In this document: piece by piece, positions 25,493-33,321 of the stretch
How the letters are laid out: each line of letters begins with the position of its first letter
Position numbering within the stretch: position 1 is the stretch's first letter
Assembly: GCA_023415795.1 (NCBI GenBank)
Contig: JAEZJG010000023.1
Span: 62,001 to 126,000, forward strand
Source of the DNA: Bacillota bacterium
Lineage (GTDB): Bacteria > Bacillota > Clostridia > Christensenellales > SZUA-584
Direction: 5' to 3'
Length of the DNA: 64,000 nt
Notes under the pieces: generated by a model
Databases searched by the model: none
Seen by the model: only the letters and a program-made list of their open reading frames with translations
What the model was told of the DNA's origin: nothing
Made by a program: the position numbers and the translations under genes

Positions 25493-25794
25493 GCGACGTT
25501 AACAGACAGGAGAACCGCCAGGCGGCGGCACTCAAATACGATCCGCAGACGTCGGGAGCTCCTTATGTGGTGGCGCTGGGAACCGGGTATCTGGCTGATA
25601 AGATCGTGGAATCTGCCAAGGAGAACAATGTACAGGTAGTGCGGGACGATAAGCTGTCCGGCATGCTTCAAAAGCTCAGTGTGGGCGACGAAATACCTGA
25701 AGAGCTGTACAAAGTGGTAGCAGAGGTGCTCGTTTTTATCAGCAATATGGATGAAAAATTCGGAAAAAGGTTTGGAATGGCTTCCAAGCGTTGA
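25489..25794 (+). CDS. FlhB C-terminal-domain homologue (FlhX/YlqH type)
   Basis: A 101-residue stand-alone copy of the FlhB cytoplasmic C-domain. It contains AAALKYDPQTSGAPYVVALG and later VQVVRDDKLSGMLQKLSVGD and EIPEELYKVVAEVLVFI, collinear with the part of FlhB after its NPTH cleavage site; in this protein the NPTH site itself is absent. In Bacillota such small proteins (YlqH/FlhX) can interact with the export gate or substitute for the cleaved FlhB fragment. It is coupled by an ATGA overlap to the FliK-like gene, which makes sense because FliK and FlhB work together in substrate switching. Confidence 0.8.
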   Translation: MSDVNRQENRQAAALKYDPQTSGAPYVVALGTGYLADKIVESAKENNVQVVRDDKLSGMLQKLSVGDEIPEELYKVVAEVLVFISNMDEKFGKRFGMASKR

Positions 25795-25918
25795 TATATA
25801 TACGGATATGTAAAAGAAGCTATATGGCAGTCGGTAGAATGCCATGACACAATCACATACATCCGTTGTGACCAGACAAATTAGGTCATGGATGCTTTGG
25901 TGATAAAGGAGGCAGGCA

Positions 25919-27448
25919 ATGGCAACAACAAGCTCGTTAAATTCACTGCGTATATCGGGACTCTCTTCAGGCTTAGATACTGAGTCCTTGGTAAAAAGCA
26001 TGCTCACCACTATGCAGTCTAAGGTGAATCGGCAGAGTCAGACGACGACGAAGCTGGAATGGAAGGCAGATGCGCTCAGAGATATCAACAGCAAGATAAG
26101 AGCGTTCCGCGAAGCGAATATGAGTGTACTGAACTCGGCGAACAACATGCTGTCAGCATCCGCATATAATGCGTTCTCGGTGACGATGACAACTTCAACC
26201 ACCGCAGTTTCGGTGAGTGCCGGATCTTCAGCGAACACGGGAGCCGTGACGATCAACAGCATCACTCAGCTGGCGTCTGCGGCATCTGTGAATAGTACTC
26301 AAGCCTTTAAAGGCGATTCGATAAATACAAGCACCAAACTGTCGGAGCTTCAATTAACAAACGCTCTTGAGTTTGAGGACGATGAGATTTCGTTTTCCAT
26401 CAACGGCAAGGATTTCACCTTTAATAAGGATAACACGCTGGCGGATATGATGAGTCAAATCAATGCGTCGGGCGCGGGCGTGAAAATGAGCTACAGCAGT
26501 TTGACGAAGGGCTTTACCATTGCCTCAAAATCGACAGGCAGCGCCAGTGAGGTAACAATTGTCAATGTAAAGGGTAATGCGTTTGCGGTTGCACAAGGTG
26601 AAGGCGAAGAGGCTGTGGCACCGGCATTTGGGATTGAAGCAGGCACAAAAAAGGGCGAGGATGCGAAGCTGAAGATTAACGGTATAGACGTTGTCAGATC
26701 AAGCAACTCCTTTAGCATCGACGGCATAACGTATACGCTTAATGACAAATCGACATCAGAAATCAAGTTTACGGTGGCTCAGGATGTGGAGAGCACCTTG
26801 AACAAAATTGTATCGTTTATCGGCTCCTACAACGACTTGGTTAAGTCTCTGCAAGACAAAGTCGGGGAAAAGGTTTACCGGGCCTTTGATCCGCTGACGG
26901 ATGAGCAAAGGGATGCCTTGAGTGAGGATGACATCAAGAAATGGGAGGAGAAGGCGAAAAGCGGTTTGTTGAGGAATGATTCGGTTGTGTCCGGTTTGCT
27001 GTCGGCCATGAGAAGCGCTTTTTACACGGCAGTAGAGGGTACAGGACTGAGCCCCTCGCAGATTGGACTGACAACCGGAGGCTATGCGGACGGCGGGAAG
27101 ATAACAGTGGATAAGGATAAGCTGCGTGCGGCACTGCAGAACAACCCGGATGCGGTGACGAACATGTTTACCGCCAAGTCTACTTCAACGGACAAGAAGC
27201 AGGCCTTTAAAGAAACGGGCTTGATGGGGCGGCTTTCAACGGCTTTGCTCAATTATACTTCGTCTGTTACCAGTGATACGCTGTCTGGTCTGGAGAAGCA
27301 GATCAGCGATTCCAAGGATTTGGGAGAATCGCTGCTGGATAAAATGTCCGTTAAAGAGGAGTCGCTGTATAAGCGATTTACCGCAATGGAAGCAGCTCTG
27401 TCTTCGCTGAACAGTCAATCGAACTGGCTGTCATCGATGCTGGGTTAA
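25919..27448 (+). CDS. fliD: FliD, flagellar cap protein (hook-associated protein 2)
   Basis: A 509-residue filament cap protein. The N-terminal domain (LRISGLSSGLDTESLVKSML, then QSKVNRQSQTTTKLEWKADA) and C-terminal coiled coil (SGLEKQISDSKDLGESLLDK ending SQSNWLSSMLG) are the conserved FliD ends; the variable middle spans about residues 130-380. FliD sits at the filament tip and folds incoming flagellin. AAAGGAGG is seven bases before the ATG. The chaperone gene fliS follows 28 bases later. Confidence 0.95.
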   Translation: MATTSSLNSLRISGLSSGLDTESLVKSMLTTMQSKVNRQSQTTTKLEWKADALRDINSKIRAFREANMSVLNSANNMLSASAYNAFSVTMTTSTTAVSVSAGSSANTGAVTINSITQLASAASVNSTQAFKGDSINTSTKLSELQLTNALEFEDDEISFSINGKDFTFNKDNTLADMMSQINASGAGVKMSYSSLTKGFTIASKSTGSASEVTIVNVKGNAFAVAQGEGEEAVAPAFGIEAGTKKGEDAKLKINGIDVVRSSNSFSIDGITYTLNDKSTSEIKFTVAQDVESTLNKIVSFIGSYNDLVKSLQDKVGEKVYRAFDPLTDEQRDALSEDDIKKWEEKAKSGLLRNDSVVSGLLSAMRSAFYTAVEGTGLSPSQIGLTTGGYADGGKITVDKDKLRAALQNNPDAVTNMFTAKSTSTDKKQAFKETGLMGRLSTALLNYTSSVTSDTLSGLEKQISDSKDLGESLLDKMSVKEESLYKRFTAMEAALSSLNSQSNWLSSMLG

Positions 27449-27476
27449 CAAGATAATTTACGAGGAGCGCAATTGT

Positions 27477-27881
27477 ATGGCTGTGATGGCAAATTCGTAT
27501 CAACAATATGTGAAGCACGATGTGATGATGGCAACACCGATGGAACTGGTGGTGATGCTGTATACCGGCTGCATCAAGAAACTGCGCCTTGGGCAGATGG
27601 CGATTGAGAAGCACGACTATGAGGCGGCTAATCTCAACCTGCAAAAGGCGGTGGATATCGTGATGGAACTCATCTTGGGTCTTGATCTGCAATACAGCAT
27701 TGCGAGAGATTTGATGGGCATCTACGATTTTGTTCAAAGGGAAATCGTCCGCGGTAACGCGGCAAAGGATGTAAAAACAATAGAATCCGTTATAGAGATT
27801 ATGGCGGAGCTTCGCGAAAGCTGGATACAAATACAAAAGGTAACCAAAGCGACTGCTCGTTATGAGTATGAAAGCGAATAA
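27477..27881 (+). CDS. fliS: FliS, flagellin export chaperone
   Basis: A 134-residue four-helix-bundle chaperone. It shows the FliS N-terminus NSYQQYVKHDVMMATPMELV followed by VMLYTGCIKKLRLGQMAIE, the flagellin-binding face, and the C-terminal helix ELRESWIQIQ. FliS binds the flagellin C-terminus in the cytoplasm, delivers it to the export gate, and in Bacillus affects FlgM and FliW balance. The ATG at 27477 has GAGGAG about nine bases upstream. It is followed after three bases by the FliT-like gene. Confidence 0.95.
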   Translation: MAVMANSYQQYVKHDVMMATPMELVVMLYTGCIKKLRLGQMAIEKHDYEAANLNLQKAVDIVMELILGLDLQYSIARDLMGIYDFVQREIVRGNAAKDVKTIESVIEIMAELRESWIQIQKVTKATARYEYESE

Positions 27882-27884
27882 ACT

Positions 27885-28304
27885 ATGAATATGCAGGAAA
27901 AAGCTGAGCTGACAAGAGTGCTTGTTCAGAAAAAGGAGCTGCTGAAAAAAATGCTCCTGCTGACAACAGATATACGAGCAGACCTTGAGCAGGACAGGAT
28001 TGAGGCATTTGCGGATGCTATCGGACTGCGCCAGCAAATCATTGTTCAGGTGGATTCGCTGACAAAGGAAGAGCAGGCATTTAGCGCCGAGGAAGATATT
28101 GAGATTATGATGCTCAAGAAGGAAATTCGAGGCATCGTGGCTCAAACCCTGCAGCAGGATGAGGAGAATACGGCACTGGCACAGCAGAAGCTGGAGAAAT
28201 ACAGAGACCAGATAAAGAAGCTGAACCAATCAAAGAAGAGTGTTGGCGGGTATACGCGACCGGTGGGGAATGAAGCAGCATATTTCGTGGATTCCAATAA
28301 GTAG
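27885..28304 (+). CDS. FliT/FlgN-like flagellar chaperone
   Basis: A 139-residue, mostly alpha-helical, charged protein. Its place directly after fliS is that of FliT. The first 110 residues predict two or three long helices (LVQKKELLKKMLLLTTDIRA ... QQKLEKYRDQIKKLNQSKKS), and the tail GYTRPVGNEAAYFVDSNK resembles the C-terminal tail of FlgN/FliT-type proteins in Clostridia. By position it should chaperone FliD; the sequence family is weak, so the assignment is by context. The ribosome site is weak, suggesting coupling with fliS. Confidence 0.65.
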   Translation: MNMQEKAELTRVLVQKKELLKKMLLLTTDIRADLEQDRIEAFADAIGLRQQIIVQVDSLTKEEQAFSAEEDIEIMMLKKEIRGIVAQTLQQDEENTALAQQKLEKYRDQIKKLNQSKKSVGGYTRPVGNEAAYFVDSNK

Positions 28305-28324
28305 CCTGTGGGGAGTCAATCAAT

Positions 28325-28777
28325 ATGAAGGTTGCAGATATCAACCATATTGCACCGGAAAACCGCGGATTTGCGGCGGTGAAGGATAGACCGGAAAGCA
28401 GCGGTCCAGGGCTTGCTTTCGCGCGGCAGTTAACCACCTTGAGCGAGGCTCAATACGAACGCTACATACAGGATATCCAGGAGAGAATACGCAAGCAGGG
28501 TGAGAAGATTAAAGCCAAGGCAGATTTAAAGGCGGTGATGGAATACCGCTCTCTCATCAGCGAACTGATGAATGAAGTGGCCAACAACGCGTTCTGCGGA
28601 CATAAGGCAGAGAGCTTCGACCCTAGAGGTCGGCATAAGGTGCACTTCGTGATTCGCAGCGTGAATCAAAAGCTGGAGGAACTGACTCGGGAGATGCTCT
28701 CGGAGCAGCAGGATAGCCTGCGCATATTGCAGATGGTAGATGATATACGCGGTTTGCTGGTGGATCTTCTTATGTGA
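28325..28777 (+). CDS. YaaR/DUF327 family protein
   Basis: A 150-residue protein matching the YaaR (DUF327) family, with YERYIQDIQERIRKQGEKIK, DLKAVMEYRSLISELMNEVA and HKVHFVIRSVNQKLEELTRE near the C-terminus. YaaR proteins are helical, of unknown function, and are common near flagellar or replication genes in Bacillota. It lies 20 bases after the FliT-like gene and is the last gene of the fliK-like/fliD unit, as a terminator follows. Confidence 0.85.
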   Translation: MKVADINHIAPENRGFAAVKDRPESSGPGLAFARQLTTLSEAQYERYIQDIQERIRKQGEKIKAKADLKAVMEYRSLISELMNEVANNAFCGHKAESFDPRGRHKVHFVIRSVNQKLEELTREMLSEQQDSLRILQMVDDIRGLLVDLLM

Positions 28778-28792
28778 ACTTATAAAATGCAT

Positions 28793-28821
28793 GACGGGCA
28801 TATTCAAGTCCGTCTTTTTTT
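28793..28821 (+). terminator. intrinsic terminator of the fliD unit
   Basis: GACGGGC (28793-28799) pairs with GTCCGTC (28808-28814), seven pairs including one wobble, and is followed by seven T. Confidence 0.85.
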
Positions 28822-28910
28822 GTTTCATAACTCATTAAGTGGTGTATTAATCTGACAAGCCTCCTTGTGTAGCAGAGGGGCAGGATTATTTGTGAAAAAG
28901 GAAAGAGCTT

Positions 28911-29582
28911 ATGAGGAGCGTTGAGGGTATTTACCTCTCGAAGCTGAGTCAGTTTGAAAGCATCATTTCAGAAAAGTCGGCAAAATGTGCCGGTGCTCAG
29001 TCTGCCTTTGCGGGAATATTAAACGATGTGCAGCAGCGGATGACACTGTCCTCTGATAAGGCCAGCGCGGCACAAGCGCTTTCCACTATTAATTCGATGC
29101 AGCCGCTTTTGCCGGACATCTATGCGGAAGGTACATTCACGGGATATACCGGCGGCACGGTTGCCACGGGCAGCGAGGTTGATGCTGCCATAGAAAAAGC
29201 GGCGAGGGCTACTGGTCTTGATCCTGATTTAATCAGAGCAGTGGTGCGCGTAGAATCCTCGTTCAAATCGGATGCGGTTTCCGGCGCAGGCGCTCAAGGG
29301 CTGATGCAGCTGATGCCGGGCACGGCGGCAGAGCTGGGGGTGACAGACCCGTTTGATGCCGAGCAGAACGTGATGGGCGGCGCAAAATATCTCGCAAAGC
29401 AGCTCAAACGGTTCGGCGATGTGAGGCTGGCGCTGGCGGCTTATAACACCGGCCCGGGTCGTGTGGCATCATACGGCATTACAGACGCGAACGACGCCGC
29501 ACAGTATGGTCAGATATCCAGCCGTGTTCGCGGCTATGTGGATAAAGTACTTCAGTATTACAACCAGTATAACAACGCTTAA
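28911..29582 (+). CDS. flagella-associated lytic transglycosylase (SLT domain)
   Basis: A 223-residue protein with an N-terminal helical region of about 80 residues and a C-terminal SLT (lysozyme-like) domain. The catalytic Glu is E115 in VVRVESSFKSDAVS; GAQGLMQLMPGTAAELGV and YLAKQLKRFGDVRLALAAYNTGP are family motifs. It cuts peptidoglycan glycan strands, plausibly to let the rod through the wall, since it lies just upstream of flgB. No signal peptide is visible, so it may leave through the flagellar export apparatus, as FlgJ does. The ATG has AAAGGAAAG upstream. The role in rod passage is inferred from position. Confidence 0.85.
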   Translation: MRSVEGIYLSKLSQFESIISEKSAKCAGAQSAFAGILNDVQQRMTLSSDKASAAQALSTINSMQPLLPDIYAEGTFTGYTGGTVATGSEVDAAIEKAARATGLDPDLIRAVVRVESSFKSDAVSGAGAQGLMQLMPGTAAELGVTDPFDAEQNVMGGAKYLAKQLKRFGDVRLALAAYNTGPGRVASYGITDANDAAQYGQISSRVRGYVDKVLQYYNQYNNA

Positions 29583-29597
29583 TGGAGGTGCTGCCTG

Positions 29598-29990
29598 TTG
29601 ATTAACAAAATGTTCAACAATGTGAATATGCTAAAGGCCGGGCTGGATGCATCCTGGCTGCGCAACGAGGTGATTGCCAACAATATCGCCAACGTGGATA
29701 CGCCAAATTTCAAAAGCTCGTCGGTTTCGTTCGAGTCCGCGTTTAAGAATGCGCTCAAAGGCGAAGGGTTCGCCGCTAAAACGACAAATGCGCGCCATTT
29801 CAGCGATAATTTGCCGCGGGCAACAGTGACGCAGAATACGGGCACACAATACCGGATGGACGGCAACAATGTCAACATAGACGCCGAAAATGCGGCGCTC
29901 GCTAAGAACCAGATACTGTACAGTACGCTGGCTCGGCAGCTGAACAGTGAGTTCACCAAGCTGAAAATGGCAATAAACGAAGGGAGATAA
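29598..29990 (+). CDS. flgB: FlgB, proximal rod protein
   Basis: A 130-residue rod protein. It carries the rod-family N-terminal motif RNEVIANNIANVDTPNFKSS and the C-terminal region NVNIDAENAALAKNQILYST. FlgB is the first rod component outside the membrane. The start is TTG at 29598 with GGAGG nine bases upstream; an ATG at 29610 would be too far from it. It lies 15 bases after the transglycosylase and seven before flgC. Confidence 0.93.
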   Translation: MINKMFNNVNMLKAGLDASWLRNEVIANNIANVDTPNFKSSSVSFESAFKNALKGEGFAAKTTNARHFSDNLPRATVTQNTGTQYRMDGNNVNIDAENAALAKNQILYSTLARQLNSEFTKLKMAINEGR

Positions 29991-29996
29991 GCAGAT

Positions 29997-30419
29997 ATGA
30001 GTTTTTTATCGTCTCTTGACATCAGCGCGTCGGCGCTGACAGCACAGCGTATGCGCATGGATGTTATCAGTGAGAACATCGCCAATGCAGACACCACTCG
30101 GACTGCCGACGGGGGGCCTTACCGCCGCCGTGTGGTGGTGATGGAGCAGCAGCAGCTTTCATTTTCGTCGATACTTCAGCAAGCCTCCGGCGGCGGCGTG
30201 GAGGTTACAAAAATCACAGAAGATATGTCGGACTTCAACTATGTGTATGACCCGGAGCATCCCGATGCCGATGCCAACGGGTATGTTGCGAAGCCCAATG
30301 TAGACACCACGAACGAGATTATCGACATGATGTCGGCCACGCGCTCATACGAAGCCAATGTAACGGCAATGAATGCCACGAAGAGCATTGCCATGAAGGC
30401 GCTGGAGATTGGCCGCTGA
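29997..30419 (+). CDS. flgC: FlgC, proximal rod protein
   Basis: A 140-residue rod protein with the N-terminal SALTAQRMRMDVISENIANA and the typical DGGPYRRRVVVMEQ after it; the C-terminus TNEIIDMMSATRSYEANVTA completes the family signature. It stacks on FlgB in the rod. AGGGAGAT lies ten bases upstream of the ATG. It is in one operon with flgB and fliE. Confidence 0.95.
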   Translation: MSFLSSLDISASALTAQRMRMDVISENIANADTTRTADGGPYRRRVVVMEQQQLSFSSILQQASGGGVEVTKITEDMSDFNYVYDPEHPDADANGYVAKPNVDTTNEIIDMMSATRSYEANVTAMNATKSIAMKALEIGR

Positions 30420-30452
30420 GACGGCAGAGCATAATAACAGGGGGATATCAAT

Positions 30453-30746
30453 ATGGAAATCGGTCAGATAAGTAACCTAGTAACGAGCTTTGGCAGCTCA
30501 AACGCAAATAGATCAACCGCGTCATCTAGCAGCTTTACCAATATTTTAAATGATGCCATCAGCAATGCGCAGGATACTGAGCAGGCGGTGCAGGCTCAAA
30601 ACGCTCAGGTGCTGACGGGCGAGACGGACGATCTGCATACGCCAATTGTTGAAGCGCAGAAGGCGGAGCTGGCCTTGAACCTGGCTATACAGATCAGGAA
30701 TAAGGTGGTATCGGCTTACAACGATGTCATGAACATGCAGGTATAA
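30453..30746 (+). CDS. fliE: FliE, MS-ring/rod junction protein
   Basis: A 97-residue protein with a serine-rich N-terminus and the conserved FliE C-terminal half: LHTPIVEAQKAELALNLAIQ and IRNKVVSAYNDVMNMQV. FliE links the MS ring FliF to the rod and gates rod export. In most Bacillota fliF follows at once; here fliO comes next after a 143-base gap, and fliF lies 18 kb away. Confidence 0.94.
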   Translation: MEIGQISNLVTSFGSSNANRSTASSSSFTNILNDAISNAQDTEQAVQAQNAQVLTGETDDLHTPIVEAQKAELALNLAIQIRNKVVSAYNDVMNMQV

Positions 30747-30889
30747 GACACACTGTGCATACAGGGGAAATATATATAATCGGTATATTGGAGAGAAACT
30801 TTAATGTTTTTTGACTGACAGGCATAGAAATATTGTTTCATCCAATACATAAGGGGTATATAAAGTGTAGACCGTAGGGGGGTTTGTCA

Positions 30890-31393
30890 ATGGACAATTT
30901 GGGGTCTACACTTATTTATATTGTCGTTATGGTTGCTGTGCTTATCGGCGCATATTTGACGACAAAATACATTTCAAAGAAGTCCGGCCGCGTGATGAAG
31001 AGCCGTTACATCAGCGTTCTTGACCGTATGGCGCTCGCCAAGGACAAGAGCCTGTATTTAACCGAGGTGGGCGGCAAGTATCTTCTCATCGGCGTAACCA
31101 ATCAAGGCATCAACACACTGGGTGAAATAGACAAGGAAGCTTTAGGCGACATAGGAGAAGCTTCTTCAACTGCAGGCGAAAGCAGCGTTTTTGGCAAAGC
31201 AGCATCGTTTTTCAGCAATGCTAAAAGCGCGCAGACAGAGCTGGCCAAGGCCCGCGCTCAGTATAAGGTGAACAAGAAAGAGAGCACCAAGCCGAACGCA
31301 CAGCCCACCACCCAAGACGTTTTAGAGCAGATGAGCCGCGCTATTGAACAACGACGCAACCGCACCGGCGGCGGGGATGGAGGAAACGCGTGA
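30890..31393 (+). CDS. fliO: FliO/FliZ, flagellar export-gate assembly protein
   Basis: A 167-residue membrane protein with one N-terminal helix (about residues 5-24, LIYIVVMVAVLIGAYLTT) and a cytoplasmic domain containing SRYISVLDRMALAKDKSLYL and EVGGKYLLIGVT, the FliO signature. FliO helps FliP assemble. The ATG at 30890 has GGGGGG seven bases upstream; a TTG at 30884 is too close. The C-terminal part is long, charged and low in complexity. A weak promoter (TTGTTT-N18-TATATA) may lie in the upstream gap. It overlaps fliP as GTGA. Confidence 0.88.
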   Translation: MDNLGSTLIYIVVMVAVLIGAYLTTKYISKKSGRVMKSRYISVLDRMALAKDKSLYLTEVGGKYLLIGVTNQGINTLGEIDKEALGDIGEASSTAGESSVFGKAASFFSNAKSAQTELAKARAQYKVNKKESTKPNAQPTTQDVLEQMSRAIEQRRNRTGGGDGGNA

Positions 31394-32205
31394 ACATAAG
31401 ACCGATGCTGACACCGCCTCCGGCACAAAAGAAAAGAAAACGCAGCCGCGTGACTAAAAAGCTGCTGCTGGGCATGGCACTGGGGCTTATTCTGGTGCTG
31501 GTGCTGGCAGGCTGCTCGGCATTGTCTGCCGACGGCGAAACGGATGCAAACAGCCCGCTGGGCGGTATGTTGGGCAGCCGCTCGGAGACGGTGGATATCG
31601 TGATGCTGCTGACAGTGCTGTCGGTGCTGCCGTCAATACTGATTATGCTGACCTGTTTCCCGCGCATCATCATCGTGCTGTCTATGATACGAAGCGGACT
31701 GGGGCTGCAGCAGATGCCGCCGAATCAGGTGCTGGTGGGGCTGGCACTGTTCCTGACCTTCTTTGTGATGACACCGGTGATCGACGATATCAACGTAAAC
31801 GCCTATCAGCCATATGTGGCGGAGCAAATTACGCAGGACGAAGCCTTGGAACGGGCGATGGAACCGGTGCGTGGTTTCATGCTCAAGCAGACATACAAAA
31901 GTGATCTCGAGTTTTTTATCTCCATATCTGAAAAGGACGCAAAGATTGAGAGCACGGACGACGTAGCCAACACCACACTGATCCCCGCATTCATCACCAG
32001 CGAGATCAAGCGCGGCTTCCAGATCGGATTCCTGCTCTATATACCGTTTATTGTATTGGACATGATTGTGGCAACAGCGCTGATGTCGATGGGCATGATG
32101 ATGCTGCCACCCATCGTGATATCGCTGCCGTTCAAGGTGCTGCTGTTTGTGCTGGTGGACGGCTGGACGCTGACGGTAAAAACGCTGCTCAGCAGCTTCG
32201 GCTAG
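31390..32205 (+). CDS. fliP: FliP, export-gate core protein, with a lipobox-like signal
   Basis: A 271-residue FliP. The conserved body begins at about residue 65 (VDIVMLLTVLSVLPSILIML) and includes TCFPRIIIVLSMIRSGLGLQ, MPPNQVLVGLALFLTFFVMT and GFQIGFLLYIPFIVLDMIVA. FliP5-FliQ4-FliR1 form the export channel. The N-terminus is unusual: after a basic segment KKRKRSRVTKK comes a hydrophobic stretch ending LVLAGC, a good lipobox, followed by a linker of about 20 residues. FliP is known to have a signal sequence, but a lipid-modified form would be new to me. The GTG start overlaps the fliO stop. Confidence 0.94.
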   Translation: MNIRPMLTPPPAQKKRKRSRVTKKLLLGMALGLILVLVLAGCSALSADGETDANSPLGGMLGSRSETVDIVMLLTVLSVLPSILIMLTCFPRIIIVLSMIRSGLGLQQMPPNQVLVGLALFLTFFVMTPVIDDINVNAYQPYVAEQITQDEALERAMEPVRGFMLKQTYKSDLEFFISISEKDAKIESTDDVANTTLIPAFITSEIKRGFQIGFLLYIPFIVLDMIVATALMSMGMMMLPPIVISLPFKVLLFVLVDGWTLTVKTLLSSFG

Positions 32206-32255
32206 CGGCAGGCTGATCTAGGCGAGATAAGCAACATACGAAGGAGGGGTAGCGA

Positions 32256-32528
32256 ATGGTGGATCAAGCGGAAATCATCACGGTGATGCAGGATGCGGTG
32301 ACAACAATATTGATAGTATCGGCTCCCATCATGATCGTGGCGCTGGTGGTAGGTGTGATTATATCTGTCTTCCAGGCGACGACACAAATCAACGAGCAAA
32401 CGCTCGCGTTCGTGCCCAAAATCGTTGCGATACTGCTAGTGATGCTGGTGTTTGGCGGCATGATGCTATCCAACATGACGGAGTTTTCATCCCGCATGTT
32501 TGGATACGCAACAACGATGTTGAAGTAG
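32256..32528 (+). CDS. fliQ: FliQ, export-gate protein
   Basis: A 90-residue protein of two membrane helices (ILIVSAPIMIVALVVGVIIS and FVPKIVAILLVMLVFGGMML) joined by the conserved loop VFQATTQINEQTLAFVPK. It packs around FliP/FliR in the export channel. AAGGAGGGG lies eight bases before the ATG. It is between fliP and fliR. Confidence 0.96.
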   Translation: MVDQAEIITVMQDAVTTILIVSAPIMIVALVVGVIISVFQATTQINEQTLAFVPKIVAILLVMLVFGGMMLSNMTEFSSRMFGYATTMLK

Positions 32529-32535
32529 CGTCTGT

Positions 32536-33321
32536 ATGGATGGGATACTGAGCACGGTTACAGCGAACCTTGATTACTTCATACTGCTGCTGCTTCGGGT
32601 GAGCGCGCTGATTATCTCGTCGCCGATATTCGGACGGAAGAACATCCCCAATACGCTCAAGATTGCGTTTTGTGTGGTGGTGACCTATGTAATATTCTCT
32701 GCGGGGCCGGCAGGCAGAGAGATTCGTTACAGCGGCGTGGTCGAGTTCGCGATGCTGTGCATCAAGGAGCTGCTGTTCGGGCTGGTGCTGGGATATGTGA
32801 CAACGCTGTTTTTTTCTCTGGTGCAGACGGCGGGGCAGATAATGGACATGCAGATGGGCTTTGGCATGGTGAACGTGTTCGACGTACAGAGCAACATCAG
32901 CGTACCGATCACGGGCACGATGCTCAACATCATACTGATGATCGCGTTCTTCGGGGTGAATGGACATTTGCAGCTAATCTACATCGTTCAGTCCACCGTC
33001 ACCAACATACCGCTGGGCGAGGTGACATTGAACCCCGCCATTGGACTGGCGGCACTGGAGGTATTCGCTCTTGCGTTTCTGCTGACGGTCAACGTGGCAA
33101 TGCCGATGATTGCAGCAGGTCTGCTGGGTGAAGTGGCTATGGGGTTTATCGTAAGGGCAATCCCGCAGATGAACGTGTTCGTGGTGGGTATACCCATCAA
33201 GATGGCGTTAGGGTTTTTGATGTTGATTATTATCATACCGGTGTATGTGGCTTTTACCGATGTGATATTCCACAATATGTTTGAATCCATCAATAAGATG
33301 ATGGCGGGGCTGGCCGGATGA
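32536..33321 (+). CDS. fliR: FliR, export-gate protein
   Basis: A 261-residue protein with six predicted helices. The N-terminal FILLLLRVSALIISSPIFG-like segment (read here as YFILLLLRVSALIISSPIFG), GQIMDMQMGFGMVNVFDVQS and the C-terminal VGIPIKMALGFLMLIIIIPV are family marks. One FliR closes the FliP ring. It starts seven bases after fliQ and overlaps flhB by four. Confidence 0.95.
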   Translation: MDGILSTVTANLDYFILLLLRVSALIISSPIFGRKNIPNTLKIAFCVVVTYVIFSAGPAGREIRYSGVVEFAMLCIKELLFGLVLGYVTTLFFSLVQTAGQIMDMQMGFGMVNVFDVQSNISVPITGTMLNIILMIAFFGVNGHLQLIYIVQSTVTNIPLGEVTLNPAIGLAALEVFALAFLLTVNVAMPMIAAGLLGEVAMGFIVRAIPQMNVFVVGIPIKMALGFLMLIIIIPVYVAFTDVIFHNMFESINKMMAGLAG

